Below are positions 8,267 through 17,002 of a DNA stretch of 36,474 nt, piece by piece. The translations under genes were made by a program, and so were the position numbers. The DNA is taken from NCBI GenBank assembly GCA_017618275.1, contig JAFZUS010000050.1, positions 1 through 36,474 of the forward strand, in the 5' to 3' direction. Each line of letters begins with the position of its first letter. Position 1 is the first letter of the stretch. The notes beneath the pieces were generated by a model. It was not told the origin of the DNA, made no database searches, and saw only the letters and a program-made list of their open reading frames with translations. The DNA comes from Prevotella sp. Its GTDB lineage: Bacteria; Bacteroidota; Bacteroidia; Bacteroidales; Bacteroidaceae.

Positions 8267-9964
8267 TCACCAGTTCTTCAGGATATTACGTCGCTGGGGC
8301 TGCTGCTGAGCCTTCTTCATACGATCCTGCGTCTGCTTCTCCTGTTGCATGGCGGCATTCAACAGTTGCTCGGCATTGTCCTTACTCATCTGAGGCTTCT
8401 GCTCCTGCTTTTTGTCTTTTTGCTTATCCTTATCCTTGTTCTGGTCTTGTTTCTGCTGGTCTTTCTGGTCATCTTTCTTCTGATCGTTCTTGTTCTGATC
8501 CTGATTCTGCTTGTTCTGATCCTGTTTCTGTTTCTCGTGCTTACAGAGAATCAGATTGTAACGGGTCTCATCATCCGCAGGATTCAGGCGGAGGGCATTC
8601 TTATAAGCCTCTATCGCCTCACCATACATCTTATGCGACTGGCAAATGACACCCATATTGTGGAACGACTGGTATTTGCGCAACGGATTAGTCTCCATCT
8701 TCGCCGCATTCTGGAACTGTTCGATGGCAGCAGAGTCTTTCTTCTGTGCCAATAAGGCATTACCCAAGTTATAGGCCGCCTGTGGATTCTTCGGATTCTT
8801 CTCTACGGCCTTACGATAAGACACCTCAGCATTTGGATAATCGCCGGCATTATACTGTTTGTTGCCCTGACGGATATACTGACGGTCTGTCTGCGCAGAG
8901 ATACTCATTGCAACCAGCAACAATAAAGCGGCTACAACCTTTCTCTTGCCAAAGAACGAAATACGTTTCAGCAACGGGTTACGGCGGTCAAAGATACAGA
9001 TCTCGAGAATCAATAACAGAAGTGCAAGGATACCGAATGCCTGAAACTGTTCATCGAAATCACTATAGACCGTCGTTGAGGTCTCTTTCTTCGAGAGTTT
9101 GTCGAGTTCATTGTCAAGTTGTTGTTGGGCAGCACTATTGTTCTCCACATGGATATAGACACCACCACCGGCTTGGGCCACTTGACGACACATCTCTTCA
9201 TTCAGAGCCGACATCACAGTATTACCTGTATTATCCTTCATATAATCACCTGTGCCGGGAATGGGAATCGGTGCGCCTTGGGTACTACCCACACCAAGTA
9301 CATAAACACTCATACCTTTCTTTCGGGCTGCTTCCGCAGCCTCCATTGCCCCACCCTCGTGATCTTCACCATCGGTAATCACGATGATGGCCTTGCCGAT
9401 GCCTTCCTCTTGGGTAAAACTATTGACAGCCATATTAATGGCAGCCGCAATATCCGTACCCTGGGTTGCCATCATCGATGGGTCTATGCTTGACAGGAAC
9501 ATTTTGGCCGACACGAAGTCACTTGTGATAGGCAACTGCACAAAGGCATCACCCGCAAACACGATGAGACCAATCTTGTCGTTGGTGAAGTGATCCACTA
9601 GATTCTCCACCATCATTTTCGAACGATCCAGACGACTCGGTACAATATCCTCAGCCCGCATAGAGTTGGAGATATCGAGGGCAATGATGGTCTCTATTCC
9701 TGTCCGCTTCTCCTGACTGATCTTCGTTCCCATCTGTGGACGGGCCAGCATCACAATCAATAGTGCAAGAGCCGCCAACAGGAGCCAGAACTTCACCCGC
9801 GGACGGAAATGTGACACATCTGGCATCAGGTCCTTCAGCAACTTAAGGTCGCCAAACTTACGGAGACGTTTTTTCTGATTCCTGTATGTCACAAACCTGA
9901 CCAGTGCCAATATGGGTATCAGCACCAACAGCCAGAGATATATGGGGTCTTCAAATCTAAACAT
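8267..9964 (-). CDS. BatB-BatC fusion: VWA membrane protein with TPR domain
   Basis: 565 residues. The N-terminal half is BatB: hydrophobic spans at about 9-26 and 59-74, a VWA domain with a complete MIDAS (D97-x-S99-x-S101, later TQGTD and ITDGED), and a span near 312-328. A basic loop follows, then a signal-like hydrophobic segment (about 343-358, ending SISAQ), which is where a separate BatC would start. Next come TPR repeats (about 360-475) and a Q/D/K/N low-complexity tail (about 478-530). VWA and TPR parts would both be periplasmic. The start is one base after the batA stop, a clear operon junction. The role in a Bat complex is inferred from the operon; the biochemical activity of Bat proteins is unresolved. 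Confidence 0.92.
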   Translation of the reverse strand: MFRFEDPIYLWLLVLIPILALVRFVTYRNQKKRLRKFGDLKLLKDLMPDVSHFRPRVKFWLLLAALALLIVMLARPQMGTKISQEKRTGIETIIALDISNSMRAEDIVPSRLDRSKMMVENLVDHFTNDKIGLIVFAGDAFVQLPITSDFVSAKMFLSSIDPSMMATQGTDIAAAINMAVNSFTQEEGIGKAIIVITDGEDHEGGAMEAAEAARKKGMSVYVLGVGSTQGAPIPIPGTGDYMKDNTGNTVMSALNEEMCRQVAQAGGGVYIHVENNSAAQQQLDNELDKLSKKETSTTVYSDFDEQFQAFGILALLLLILEICIFDRRNPLLKRISFFGKRKVVAALLLLVAMSISAQTDRQYIRQGNKQYNAGDYPNAEVSYRKAVEKNPKNPQAAYNLGNALLAQKKDSAAIEQFQNAAKMETNPLRKYQSFHNMGVICQSHKMYGEAIEAYKNALRLNPADDETRYNLILCKHEKQKQDQNKQNQDQNKNDQKKDDQKDQQKQDQNKDKDKQKDKKQEQKPQMSKDNAEQLLNAAMQQEKQTQDRMKKAQQQPQRRNILKNW

Positions 9965-9965
9965 C

Positions 9966-10964
9966 TTACGGTATCCTCCTGAATATGGTTATGCGCAATA
10001 GTATCTCCAGCAACAAAGCCAGCACAGCCACAATGGCAAAGGGCTGATAGGCCTCATATTTCTTGCTGAACTGCTTCACGTTGAGTTTCGACTTCTCCAA
10101 CTGGTCTATCTCCTGATAAATCTTCCGGAGTTCCTTGGTATTGGTGGCACGATAGAAATCACCATCCGTAGCGGCAGCAATCCCACTGAGCGTCTGGGTG
10201 TCAATCTCCACCGGGATATTCACATACTGCACACCACCGGCCACCGGCATCGGATAAGGTGCAACCTTATTAGTACCCACGCCAACGGTATATACTCTTA
10301 TGCCAAGGCTCTTGGCAATCTCGGCAGCCGTCATCGGTGATATATCACCACGGTTGTTACTACCATCCGTCAATAAGATCACCACTTTGCTCTTCGCTTT
10401 GGAATCCTTCAATCGGGAAACAGCATTAGCCAGACCCATACCGATGGCTGTACCATCCTCGATAAGGCCACGGGCGGCAATATCCGTGCGGACATTGTGA
10501 AGGAGGTTCAGCAACGATGCATGGTCTATCGTCATTGGGCATTGGGTAAATGCCTCACCAGCAAAGATGCTCAAGCCGATATTGTCATTCGGACGACCAG
10601 AGATAAACTCCGACGCCACCTGCTTGGCAGCCTCAATACGGTTCGGTTTCAGGTCCTCTGCCAACATAGAGGTGGAAACGTCTATCGCCAGCATGATATC
10701 AATACCTTCAATGGTCTTGTTCTTCCACGAATTCTGTGTCTGTGGACGGGCCAAAACCAAAACAATCATCGTGAAGGCGAGCAAACGAAGGAGCATGGAA
10801 AGCGGCATCAGACGAACCTTCCAACTCTTCGGCGCATTACGGAAAGCAAAGGTGTCGCTCATCCGCATAGTGGGTTCCGTCTTCTTCCTATACATCAGAT
10901 ACCAAATGACATATGGTATCATCAGCAGCAGTAGAAACAGATATTCTTTATTGGCAAATTCCAT
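9966..10964 (-). CDS. batA: BatA: VWA-domain membrane protein
   Basis: 332 residues, with N-terminal membrane spans (about 7-25 and 55-73), a VWA domain with intact MIDAS (D95-x-S97-x-S99, then DGTAIG and LTDGSNNRGD) and a C-terminal span (about 310-328). It is a paralogue of the BatB half next door; both carry the VLARPQ sequence just before the VWA domain. BatA and BatB are expected to interact through metal-dependent VWA surfaces in the periplasm. There are 8 bases between the upstream gene and this start, and one base to batBC. Confidence 0.92.
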   Translation of the reverse strand: MEFANKEYLFLLLLMIPYVIWYLMYRKKTEPTMRMSDTFAFRNAPKSWKVRLMPLSMLLRLLAFTMIVLVLARPQTQNSWKNKTIEGIDIMLAIDVSTSMLAEDLKPNRIEAAKQVASEFISGRPNDNIGLSIFAGEAFTQCPMTIDHASLLNLLHNVRTDIAARGLIEDGTAIGMGLANAVSRLKDSKAKSKVVILLTDGSNNRGDISPMTAAEIAKSLGIRVYTVGVGTNKVAPYPMPVAGGVQYVNIPVEIDTQTLSGIAAATDGDFYRATNTKELRKIYQEIDQLEKSKLNVKQFSKKYEAYQPFAIVAVLALLLEILLRITIFRRIP

Positions 10965-10972
10965 ACTTCAAT

Positions 10973-12043
10973 TCAATTGATCAGTTGATAAGTAGCATAA
11001 GCCACATAGACCAGCAACACGGCACTGACGACGAGCAACGCCGTAATTACAGCCTTGAGGATACGGCGCGTCTTTATGCTGCGCTGGTCTTCCTCTGATA
11101 GTTGCGGCTTGACGGTTTCCTCGGTAGGAACATTCTCAAGTTTCGTCTGGTTGATAAAGTCGATGGCACTCACCAGATTCTTGTCGTTCTCATTAATGAG
11201 GGTTGAATACTTGGCGAACTTCACAAGGTCAGCCGTTGTGAAGAGTTGACGAAGTTCGTCGAGAGCAGTCTGATCCTGAGTAGCCATCAGTTTTTCAATA
11301 ATCTCACTGCTCGTCATCTCCATCGCACTGAAGCCATAACGCTCTTCAATGTATTTACGAAGGGTATCCGTCAACTTCGTATAGTACTCCTTGGAGTTCT
11401 CAGCAGTCACCATCTTGTCTGCCTTAATCTGCTCGATTTCCTTCATGGCTTTCTGATGAGGCAGGAGTTTCTTCACGATACGGATATGGGTAATGATCGG
11501 TTTATTGTCACGCAGACGAACATAAAGGTAATACGTTAATGCCGAGACGATTAACAGCAATACACTCAACCAGAAGATTAGGCTCCACTCACTCCACAAG
11601 AAAGGATTATCCTGCACGCCCTTGGGAGGGAAGAACTTCTCGGCATGAGCCGTATCAACCTCCATCGTCAGCACCTTCAAGGCAAGGCTCTTACTCTGGT
11701 ATGGCTTTCCGTCGATCTTCACCGTCAGAGGGGGTATATAATACAAGGTATCATCGAAGGAGGTCAACGTATAAACCATCGACTTCTCGACGAAACCATT
11801 ATCAGCCTGTTTGTCTTCCTGTGGCTGACAGGCCAACACCTCTACGCCAGGTGTCACGAACTGCGTCGGCTGAAACTGGGGGAACTCCACCTTGGCATTC
11901 TCCTTGGCAACAGCCTTCAACGTGACATGAGCCTGCTCACCTATCAACATCTCGATATTGTCAATGCTGGCCTCAACAGACTGTGCCTGCACAGCCACAG
12001 TCCCAATCGCCCATACGACCCATATCACCCATATCTTCTTCAT
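10973..12043 (-). CDS. BatD-like membrane protein of the aerotolerance operon
   Basis: 356 residues: signal peptide (1-21, ending VQAQ), a periplasmic beta-rich region (about 22-150) resembling one BatD domain (SVEASIDNIEMLIGEQAHVTL), a membrane span (about 153-176), a cytoplasmic helical region with the motif LRKYIEERYGFSAMEMTSSEI, and a C-terminal span (about 332-352). This gene sits between DUF58 and batA in other Bacteroidota bat operons. It has no accepted symbol that I know. The ATG at 12043 overlaps the DUF58 stop by one base (TGATG), favouring it over the TTG one codon upstream and suggesting translational coupling. Confidence 0.85.
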   Translation of the reverse strand: MKKIWVIWVVWAIGTVAVQAQSVEASIDNIEMLIGEQAHVTLKAVAKENAKVEFPQFQPTQFVTPGVEVLACQPQEDKQADNGFVEKSMVYTLTSFDDTLYYIPPLTVKIDGKPYQSKSLALKVLTMEVDTAHAEKFFPPKGVQDNPFLWSEWSLIFWLSVLLLIVSALTYYLYVRLRDNKPIITHIRIVKKLLPHQKAMKEIEQIKADKMVTAENSKEYYTKLTDTLRKYIEERYGFSAMEMTSSEIIEKLMATQDQTALDELRQLFTTADLVKFAKYSTLINENDKNLVSAIDFINQTKLENVPTEETVKPQLSEEDQRSIKTRRILKAVITALLVVSAVLLVYVAYATYQLIN

Positions 12044-12912
12044 CAACTTCTCTGTTTAAACAACATCATCAGCGCCTTCACGAAATCCTCATTCGTGGCG
12101 ATGCTCACATTATCCACATTACTCTTATTAAATGTCTCCAACAACTGCGTCTGTCGGTTCATCCAGTATTTGCGGTAGGAATCACGCAGACGTTTCGAAC
12201 TAGTATCAACATACTGTTCAAATCCTGTCTCTGCATCCACCACCTTCATCAGTCCCACGTCAGGCAGTTCTTTTGCACGTTGGTCGTAAACCTGAATAGC
12301 CACTACATCATGCTTGCGATTGGCAATCTGCAACGACTGCATGAAATCGTTGCGCACATAGAAGTCACTGAGAATGAACGCAGTAGTACGACGCTTCTGA
12401 ACACTCGACAGAAACTCCACAGCCTGCTTCACATCCGTCCGCTTCGACTCTGGATGGAAGTCGAGCATCTCACGGATAATATATAGGATATGCTTGCGGC
12501 CTTTCTTCGGCGGAATATACTTCTCTATCTTGTCGGAGAAGAACACCACCCCGATCTTATCGTTGTTCTGAATAGCCGAGAAGGCAATGGTAGCGGCAAT
12601 CTCCGTCACCATATCCCGTTTCATCTGTTTCTGCGTACCGAAATCAAGAGAGCCGCTGACATCAATGAGCAACATCACCGTCAGTTCACGCTCCTCCTCA
12701 AACACCTTCACATACGGACGGTGGAAGCGGGCGGTCACATTCCAGTCGATGTCACGCACATCATCACCGAACTGATATTCGCGCACCTCGCTGAAAGCCA
12801 TACCCCTACCCTTGAAAGCAGAATGGTACTGACCTGCGAAGATGTTTGAACTCAGACCTCGGGTCTTGATTTCAATCTTACGGACTTTCTTTATGATCTC
12901 ACTAGTTTCCAT
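12043..12912 (-). CDS. DUF58-domain protein of the bat operon
   Basis: Cytoplasmic VWA-like protein of the DUF58 family, 289 residues from the ATG at 12912. The family signature REYQFGDDVRDIDWNVTARF is present, and the VWA-like core keeps a DVSGS metal site. The TTG farther upstream at 12927 is rejected because it lies in a repeat array and adds residues the family lacks. DUF58 proteins accompany MoxR AAA+ ATPases and are thought to act as their adaptor. It is separated from moxR by 63 bases made almost entirely of the CTAGG decamer array. Confidence 0.92.
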   Translation of the reverse strand: METSEIIKKVRKIEIKTRGLSSNIFAGQYHSAFKGRGMAFSEVREYQFGDDVRDIDWNVTARFHRPYVKVFEEERELTVMLLIDVSGSLDFGTQKQMKRDMVTEIAATIAFSAIQNNDKIGVVFFSDKIEKYIPPKKGRKHILYIIREMLDFHPESKRTDVKQAVEFLSSVQKRRTTAFILSDFYVRNDFMQSLQIANRKHDVVAIQVYDQRAKELPDVGLMKVVDAETGFEQYVDTSSKRLRDSYRKYWMNRQTQLLETFNKSNVDNVSIATNEDFVKALMMLFKQRS

Positions 12913-12918
12913 AATCTT

Positions 12919-12977
12919 TCTAGGCAATCCTAGGCAATTCTAGGTAACCCTAAGCGATCCTAGGTTTTCTAGGAATT
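12919..12977. repeat. 10-bp-period CCTAGG array, copy 1
   Basis: Five units in exact 10-bp register: TCTAGGCAAT, CCTAGGCAAT, TCTAGGTAAC, CCTAAGCGAT, CCTAGGTTTT. A sixth is shifted by one base (TCTAGGAATT). The array fills the moxR-DUF58 intergenic gap. The core CCTAGG is self-complementary, so each unit is a small palindrome. CCTAGGTTTT recurs exactly in the second array near 20391. Confidence 0.8.
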
Positions 12978-13971
12978 AGGGCACCTCGACCTTATTGATA
13001 ATCCTCGACACGATTTCCTCACTTGTGATATTGCTGGCTTCTGCTTCATAGGTGAGTCCTATACGGTGACGCAGCACATCATGAGCCACAGCGCGCACAT
13101 CCTCAGGCACCACATAACCACGACGCTTGATGAAAGCGTAAGCACGGGCAGCCTTGGCCAGATTGATGCTGGCACGCGGAGAACCTCCGAAGGAAATCAT
13201 ATCCTTCAGATCTCTCAAGCCATATCGGTCAGGATAACGCGTGGCAAATACAATATCGGCAATATATTGTTCTATCTTCTCGTCGAGATAGACCTCACGA
13301 ACCACCGCACGGGCATTCAGAATCTCCTGGGCTGTTGTTACAGGTGTCACCTTTGGCATTTCACCAGCGATATTCTCGCGAATAATCTTCTTCTCTTCGT
13401 CAAGTGAGGGATAGTCAATCACCACCTTCAGCATAAAACGGTCCACCTGTGCCTCAGGCAGCGGATAGGTACCTTCTTGTTCTATCGGGTTTTGGGTGGC
13501 CATCACCAGGAAGGGATTCGGAAGCAGGAAGGTCTCACTGCCGATGGTTACCTGCTTTTCCTGCATGGCCTCAAGCAAAGCACTCTGCACCTTGGCCGGT
13601 GCGCGGTTGATTTCATCTGCCAACACGAAATTGGCAAACACAGGCCCTTTCTTCACCTGAAACTTCTCGTCTTTCTGCGAATAGATCATCGTACCGATGA
13701 CGTCAGCAGGGAGAAGGTCTGGAGTAAACTGGATACGACTATAGTCAGAGTCTATCAACTGTGCCAGCGTCTTGATGGCCAAGGTCTTTGCCAAACCTGG
13801 TACACCTTCCAGAAGGATATGTCCATCACTCAACAGACCGATGAGAAGGGAATCAACAAGATGCTTCTGTCCCACAATGACCCGATCCATACCTGTTACA
13901 AGATTCGTAACAAATGCGCTTTGTTGTTCTATCCGGATGTTCAACTCACGGATATCAATTGCTTCTGCCAT
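12976..13971 (-). CDS. MoxR-family AAA+ ATPase, first gene of the bat operon
   Basis: 331 residues. The Walker A variant GVPGLAKT is at 56-63, Walker B is LADE (D119-E120), and sensor 1 is in ATQNP (158-162), all typical of the MoxR subfamily. MoxR ATPases act with VWA proteins as chaperone-like machines that mature or activate partners; here the partners would be the DUF58 protein and BatA/BatB. ATG at 13971 follows a good promoter (TTG, 18 bases, TACTTTTG) with about 29 bases of leader, so this is the operon's first gene. There is no Shine-Dalgarno. Confidence 0.95.
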   Translation of the reverse strand: MAEAIDIRELNIRIEQQSAFVTNLVTGMDRVIVGQKHLVDSLLIGLLSDGHILLEGVPGLAKTLAIKTLAQLIDSDYSRIQFTPDLLPADVIGTMIYSQKDEKFQVKKGPVFANFVLADEINRAPAKVQSALLEAMQEKQVTIGSETFLLPNPFLVMATQNPIEQEGTYPLPEAQVDRFMLKVVIDYPSLDEEKKIIRENIAGEMPKVTPVTTAQEILNARAVVREVYLDEKIEQYIADIVFATRYPDRYGLRDLKDMISFGGSPRASINLAKAARAYAFIKRRGYVVPEDVRAVAHDVLRHRIGLTYEAEASNITSEEIVSRIINKVEVP

Positions 13972-14006
13972 AATATTTTCTTTTATTAGTTTTCTAAATT
14001 TGACCG

Positions 14007-14035
14007 CAAAAGTACTTATTTAGTTGATAAAACAA
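14007..14035 (-). promoter_or_regulatory. Promoter of the moxR-bat operon
   Basis: On the minus strand, TTG (14035-14033), 18 bases, then TACTTTTG (14014-14007), an exact TAnnTTTG match. It lies just after the terminator of the preceding operon and would drive moxR and probably everything down to the bat genes. Confidence 0.7.
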
Positions 14036-14060
14036 GACATCATACCACCTAAATAATATT

Positions 14061-14100
14061 AAAAAAGTTTCCCAAAACCTAAGTTTTAAGAAACTTTTTC
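14061..14100 (-). terminator. Terminator of the ftsY-rimO-HU-HU/LysM operon
   Basis: AAAAAGTTTC (14062-14071) and GAAACTTTTT (14090-14099) are perfect 10-bp arms, with an inner AAAAC/GTTTT pair extending the hairpin. It lies 15 bases after the HU/LysM stop and ends in a T-rich run on both strands. It separates this operon from moxR. Confidence 0.85.
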
Positions 14101-14114
14101 ATTATTAAACCGAT

Positions 14115-15410
14115 TTAATTGTCTTTTTTGACTTTTTTCTTCTTATGTTCGAGTTTCGGAATCTTTATTTCCTGTCCGACCTTTAGGTCGGCATCTCCTT
14201 TGATTCCATTATATGCTTCCAAGTAGCACTCCATACCTGGCCCGATAGTTCGTTTGCAAATTCTTGACAAATTATCACCCGCCTTGACCTTTTCCATGTG
14301 GTCTGTACCCACAATCCGATAAGCACCTGTACGAATGCGCACATCTAACTGCTCATATTTATCAAGTGCCACCTCAGGTTCTGGCTGCGCAACAGGTTTG
14401 ACCTCGGGTTTTGCTTCAGATTGGGATTCGGTTTGAGGTTCTGTCTTTACCTCTGATTGAGGCTCAGCCTCCTCTGTTTTGACAGGTGCCTCAACCTTCG
14501 GCTTGACCGTATCAACCTTAAGGCTTTCAGCCTCCTGCACGACAATAGGAGTTGACACGCCAAAAGTCTTGCCAACATAATAGCCTCCGGCGAAACAGAG
14601 ACAACAAGCCACAATACCAAGTAGCCATGCCTTCCATCTTCCTAAACTTTCTTTCTCTTCATAGACGATTTCCTCCACGGGTAACTTTTCATCCACCGGA
14701 AGTTCATCTTCCACAGACTCATGCTCAGAATCTGGTTCAGGTTCAGGCTCTGAATCGGGCTCTGGTTCTGGTTCGGAATCAGGCTCTGGCTCTGGTTCAG
14801 GCTCAGGATCGGGCTCTGGTTTCGGTTCAGAATCGGGCTCTGGCTCTGGTTCGGGATCAGGCTCTGGCTCTGGTTCCGGTTCGGGAGCAAATTCTGATTC
14901 TGGTTTGGGTTCAGGTGAAGCCAAAGGCTCATTATCTGTCACAAAGTCAACCAACGGTGCCATAGATGCATCCACATCATCAACTATTTCTGGTTCAGAT
15001 ACCGGCTCTGTTTCTGGCTCCAGGTCCAATTCAGGTGCCGTCTCCGGTTCTTGCACAACCTCCAGACCGGGTTCTTCTTCAAAGTCAACGCCCTCATTCA
15101 ACACCACCGTCTCGAATTGAGAGAATGGCTTGTTCACCAATTCCTTCATCAAAGAATCAGGCGTAAATGTAATCTTACTATGCCCTTCTATCAACACACG
15201 TTCACCGTTGTTGACATTCACACTCTCACGGTCATCCACATCAATGATCTTAAACGTACCAAAACCTTTGACCTTTACAATCTTGTCCTGTTCAAGACCT
15301 TTCTGAACCAGATAGAACAATTCGTTGACAAATGCGGACGCGCTCTTCTTTTTTAGGTTCTTGCGCTCAATGAGCACAGCAGCCAACTCATTAATTGATA
15401 TTTTTCCCAT
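14115..15410 (-). CDS. HU-domain, transmembrane, LysM protein (putative nucleoid-to-wall tether)
   Basis: 431 residues from ATG 15410, which overlaps the HU stop by one base (TAATG). Residues 1-90 are an HU/IHF fold ([18 protein letters not shown], then KITFTPDS). Residues 106-255 are strongly acidic, including octapeptide repeats of the type EPEPEPDS (about 168-229). A single span follows at about 260-283 ([11 protein letters not shown]...), with basic residues on the N-terminal side. A second E/P/K-rich linker (290-350) leads to a LysM domain (about 372-420: [16 protein letters not shown] and VGQEIKIP) and a lysine-rich end. Predicted topology is HU in the cytoplasm and LysM in the periplasm. 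The function is not established; binding DNA on one side and peptidoglycan on the other is inferred from the domains. Last gene of the operon. Confidence 0.88.
   Translation of the reverse strand: MGKISINELAAVLIERKNLKKKSASAFVNELFYLVQKGLEQDKIVKVKGFGTFKIIDVDDRESVNVNNGERVLIEGHSKITFTPDSLMKELVNKPFSQFETVVLNEGVDFEEEPGLEVVQEPETAPELDLEPETEPVSEPEIVDDVDASMAPLVDFVTDNEPLASPEPKPESEFAPEPEPEPEPDPEPEPEPDSEPKPEPDPEPEPEPEPDSEPEPEPDSEPEPEPDSEHESVEDELPVDEKLPVEEIVYEEKESLGRWKAWLLGIVACCLCFAGGYYVGKTFGVSTPIVVQEAESLKVDTVKPKVEAPVKTEEAEPQSEVKTEPQTESQSEAKPEVKPVAQPEPEVALDKYEQLDVRIRTGAYRIVGTDHMEKVKAGDNLSRICKRTIGPGMECYLEAYNGIKGDADLKVGQEIKIPKLEHKKKKVKKDN
14724..14909. repeat. 24-bp-period degenerate repeat encoding EPEPEPDS units
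   Basis: Tandem GGCTCTGGTTC-like units on the plus strand give about seven octapeptide repeats in the HU/LysM protein. Unit length is a multiple of three, so copy-number changes would alter linker length without a frameshift. Confidence 0.75.
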
Positions 15411-15697
15411 TACTCCGTCCCCCCACTCTTTACACGTTCTTTCCAACCTACATTCGGTTTAAAGTTCAGTACCAGTTTGGGTGGAACAAGCATCCGCTGC
15501 CCTGTAGAAGGATTCACCATAATGCGTTCCATCTTCTTCTTTACCTCGAATGTCCCGAAATTCGGGATCAACACAGAATCATCCTCTAGGAAATGGTCTC
15601 CCATCGTCTCTATCACGATGTCCACCATTTGCTGGGCATCTTCTACTGAAAAGCCTGTTCTGTCAGCCAGTTCTGTAATGAAGTCTTTGTTATTCAT
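15410..15697 (-). CDS. HU/IHF-family DNA-binding protein
   Basis: 95 residues, a complete HU fold. It has the N-terminal helices ([22 protein letters not shown]), the [13 protein letters not shown] strand pair, a DNA-inserting arm with NPSTGQ, and KLVLNFKPN at the end. The conserved proline of the arm follows VN. It starts three bases after rimO and overlaps the next HU-domain gene by one base, so the two HU proteins are probably made together and could form heterodimers. It is distinct in sequence from the HU domain next door. Confidence 0.93.
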   Translation of the reverse strand: MNNKDFITELADRTGFSVEDAQQMVDIVIETMGDHFLEDDSVLIPNFGTFEVKKKMERIMVNPSTGQRMLVPPKLVLNFKPNVGWKERVKSGGTE

Positions 15698-15700
15698 ATC

Positions 15701-17002
15701 TTAATAAGTGATTGTTGTTGCATATAAGTCAAATTCTTCTGAGTCCGTAATCCTCACTGGATAGAATTCTCCGATAGTCAGTTCTTTTTCCTTAACAGGG
15801 ATAAGAACCTCTGGGTCAACCTCAGGAGAACAGAACTCAGTTCGTCCTATATAATAATCCCCTTCTCTTCTATCGATGACGACACGCTGGACGGTTCCGA
15901 TCTTATCTGCCTCTATCTCAGCGCTGATTGCCTGTTGGATACGCATCAGTTTATCTAACCGATACTGTTTCACTTCCTCAGGCACATCATCTTCATAGTG
16001 CTGTTCCGAATAGGTGCCCTCTTCCTCCGAATAGGCAAAAGCACCCATCCGCTCAAAGCGAGCCCATTTGGTGAAGGCAAGGAGTTCTTCGAAATCTTCC
16101 TCCGTTTCTCCTGGGAATCCCACCATCAGGGTTGTACGCAGATGAATACCTGGTACTTCCTTGCGCAGTCGCTCTATGAGTTCGTATGTTTCCTGCTTGG
16201 TTACATGGCGTTTCATCCGATCTAGCATACGGTCAGAAATATGCTGCAGGGCAATGTCGAGGTAGTTGCACACATTCCGTTTCTCCCGTATCACACGGAG
16301 TAAAGCCCATGGAAAATGTGTGGGATAGGCATAGTGCAGACGAATCCACTCCACACCTTTGATATCTGCCATCCGCTCTATCAATTCTGCGATATGCTGT
16401 TTGCCGTCGATGTCCACACCATAATAGGTCAGTTCCTGGGCAATGACATTAAATTCCTTGACACCCTGTTCTACAAGATAGCGCACTTCCTCGAGAATCT
16501 CCTCCATCGGACGACTCTGATGCTTTCCCGTAATCAGTGGGATGGCACAGTAGGCACAATGCCGGTCGCAGCCCTCGCTGATCTTGATATAGGTATAGTG
16601 AGTGGGCGTGGTGATATGACGCTGTCCCTCGCAAGCCTCAAACTGCTCACCTTCGAGGTCCTTCAGCAGTTGCTTGTAGTTGAACTTGCCGTACCAGCCA
16701 TCGACCTCAGGAATCTCAGCCTCGAGTTCCGCCAAATAACGCTCCGAGAGACAGCCCATCACAAAGAGTTTCTCAATCCGTCCCTCCGTCTTGGCCTGGG
16801 CAAATTCAAGGATGGTGTTGATGCTTTCCTCCTTCGCATCATTAATAAAACCACAAGTGTTGACAACAACTATTTCGCCCCGAGGATCATCGCTATCGTG
16901 GGTACACTGATAACCATTAGCCTCCATCAAACCCATCAGCATCTCGCTGTCCACGAGATTCTTCGAGCATCCGAGCGAAATGATGTCTATTGTTTTTTTC
17001 AT
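15701..17002 (-). CDS. rimO: Ribosomal protein S12 methylthiotransferase
   Basis: Radical SAM methylthiotransferase that modifies an aspartate of ribosomal protein S12. The N-terminal domain has its three cluster cysteines (C12 in SLGCSKN, C50 in NTCGF, C84 in GCLSERY). The radical SAM domain has C145, C149 and C152 in CDRHCAYC, and a TRAM-like domain ends the protein. 433 residues, the usual RimO length. ATG at 17002 overlaps the ftsY stop (TGATG); the TTG just upstream is not needed. The HU gene follows after three bases. Confidence 0.96.
   Translation of the reverse strand: MKKTIDIISLGCSKNLVDSEMLMGLMEANGYQCTHDSDDPRGEIVVVNTCGFINDAKEESINTILEFAQAKTEGRIEKLFVMGCLSERYLAELEAEIPEVDGWYGKFNYKQLLKDLEGEQFEACEGQRHITTPTHYTYIKISEGCDRHCAYCAIPLITGKHQSRPMEEILEEVRYLVEQGVKEFNVIAQELTYYGVDIDGKQHIAELIERMADIKGVEWIRLHYAYPTHFPWALLRVIREKRNVCNYLDIALQHISDRMLDRMKRHVTKQETYELIERLRKEVPGIHLRTTLMVGFPGETEEDFEELLAFTKWARFERMGAFAYSEEEGTYSEQHYEDDVPEEVKQYRLDKLMRIQQAISAEIEADKIGTVQRVVIDRREGDYYIGRTEFCSPEVDPEVLIPVKEKELTIGEFYPVRITDSEEFDLYATTITY

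Noticed and set aside
8345-8755. Plus-strand hydrophobic frame (VFLLILILVLVLF type) opposite batBC
   Set aside because: It is the antisense of the Q/D/K/N-rich tail of BatC and has no upstream signals.
12913-12927. Longer N-terminus of the DUF58 protein from TTG 12927
   Set aside because: The extra residues come from the CTAGG repeat array and are absent from the family; ATG 12912 gives the usual METSEII start.
12919-12977. CRISPR-like array
   Set aside because: Units are 10 bp with no spacers, and no cas genes are present.
14724-14932. Overlapping N/Q/P/L-rich frames in the EPEP repeat region
   Set aside because: They are shadow frames of a low-complexity repeat; the HU/LysM frame is supported by domains on both sides.
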